A DNA stretch of 5,991 bases. Source: Desulfobacterales bacterium (GTDB lineage: Bacteria > Desulfobacterota > Desulfobulbia > Desulfobulbales > BM004). The position numbers and the translations under genes were made by a program. The notes under the pieces were generated by a model. The model saw nothing but the letters and a program-made list of their open reading frames with translations. It was not told where the DNA came from and made no database searches. Positions 5,805 through 5,991 of the stretch are shown here, one piece after another (positions within the stretch are counted from its first letter, which is position 1; every line of letters begins with the position of its first letter). Where the stretch lies: assembly GCA_012974315.1 (NCBI GenBank), contig JAAXQI010000218.1, positions 1 to 5,991 on the forward strand. The letters run 5' to 3'.

Positions 5805-5908
5805 TCGGAAATACAGGGCGGAAAATTTAGATAAAATAAGGTAGGGACGGAAAGCTACAGGTCTTATGGATAAAGCTGGGCTGCCAGAACAATAGCCGAG
5901 TTACCTGA
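5805..5908 (+). promoter_or_regulatory. Cyclic-di-GMP-I (GEMM-I) riboswitch aptamer
   Basis: Conserved blocks of the GEMM-I class appear in order: ACAGGGC (5813-5819); GGGACG and AAAGC (5844-5855); AGGTCT (5859-5864); and TAGCCGAGTTACC (5893-5905). The second long helix is supported by GCTA (5854-5857) pairing with TAGC (5893-5896). A short closing helix can form between 5805-5808 (TCGG) and 5905-5908 (CTGA). The two bases that contact the ligand in the V. cholerae Vc2 structure are kept: G20 (G5817) and the C after GUUA (C5904). G rather than A at position 20 favours c-di-GMP over cGAMP. Two oddities are a G at 5850 where the consensus has C46, and an AT-only first hairpin without an obvious GNRA loop. 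The aptamer overlaps the terminator that follows. Confidence 0.8.
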
Positions 5909-5934
5909 TGAAAAGGTGGTTCGGTTTTTGTTTT
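5896..5934 (+). terminator. Intrinsic terminator forming the riboswitch expression platform
   Basis: An 11-bp stem, three pairs of it G-U, joins CCGAGTTACCT (5896-5906) with AGGTGGTTCGG (5914-5924) around a 7-base loop, and TTTTTGTTTT follows (5925-5934). The 5' arm is also the conserved 3' strand of the aptamer, so the two folds exclude each other. Ligand binding should prevent termination and turn the downstream gene on. Confidence 0.85.
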
Positions 5935-5951
5935 AATTTTAGGGGCTAGAC

Positions 5952-5991
5952 ATGTTGAGTTGTGAATCATTCCTAAAAGGTCAAGATGTAC
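5952..5991 (+). CDS. Start of a riboswitch-controlled gene, truncated by the window end
   Basis: ATG 5952 has AGGGG (5941-5945) 6 bases upstream and an open frame of 13 codons (MLSCESFLKGQDV) to the end of the window. It lies 17 bases after the terminator T-run, where the target of the c-di-GMP riboswitch is expected. Too little is visible to assign a product or to exclude a start further on. Confidence 0.5.
   Translation, partial: MLSCESFLKGQDV

Noticed and set aside
1..5991. CRISPR arrays, tRNA or rRNA genes
   Set aside because: No spaced direct repeats of CRISPR form and no cloverleaf or rRNA-like blocks were seen on either strand.

Overview
The window looks like a chromosomal segment of an anaerobic, electron-transferring bacterium of the former Deltaproteobacteria (Desulfobulbales/Desulfuromonadales type). 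That assignment is inferred from two dense multiheme c-type cytochromes, a PilZ protein, a GEMM-I type cyclic-di-GMP riboswitch and the style of the transposase. No rRNA or other marker gene is present to fix the taxon.

Layout. Positions 1-249 are an upstream region with two inverted repeats; the stronger (150-185) contains a candidate sigma70 promoter. Next is a 12-heme secreted cytochrome (250-1056) built of three tandem tetraheme units, closed by a strong intrinsic terminator (1067-1110). A possible 55-residue acidic protein (1153-1320) abuts a pentaheme lipoprotein cytochrome (1335-3170). After it lies a scrap of a DNA adenine methylase/type IIG restriction gene on the minus strand (3294-3482). 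That scrap is cut by an apparently intact insertion sequence (3485-5177) with 13-bp perfect inverted ends, a 6-bp target duplication (TAACTA) and one DDE transposase gene on the minus strand (3664-5034).

The right-hand part concerns cyclic di-GMP. A PilZ-domain protein (5356-5775) has a flagellar sigma28-like promoter in front of it. It is followed directly by a GEMM-I aptamer (about 5805-5908) whose 3' strand is reused as the 5' arm of an intrinsic terminator (5896-5934). This geometry predicts a ligand-ON switch for the gene that begins at 5952 and runs off the window.

How the genes may work together. The two cytochromes could form parts of a periplasm-to-envelope electron path: a soluble heme-wire protein and a membrane-anchored lipoprotein. 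No porin or quinone oxidoreductase is present in the window to complete it. The PilZ protein and the riboswitch are a protein receptor and an RNA receptor for the same second messenger side by side. The insertion sequence and restriction-modification scrap between the two halves mark a site of past gene turnover, so the halves need not be functionally linked.
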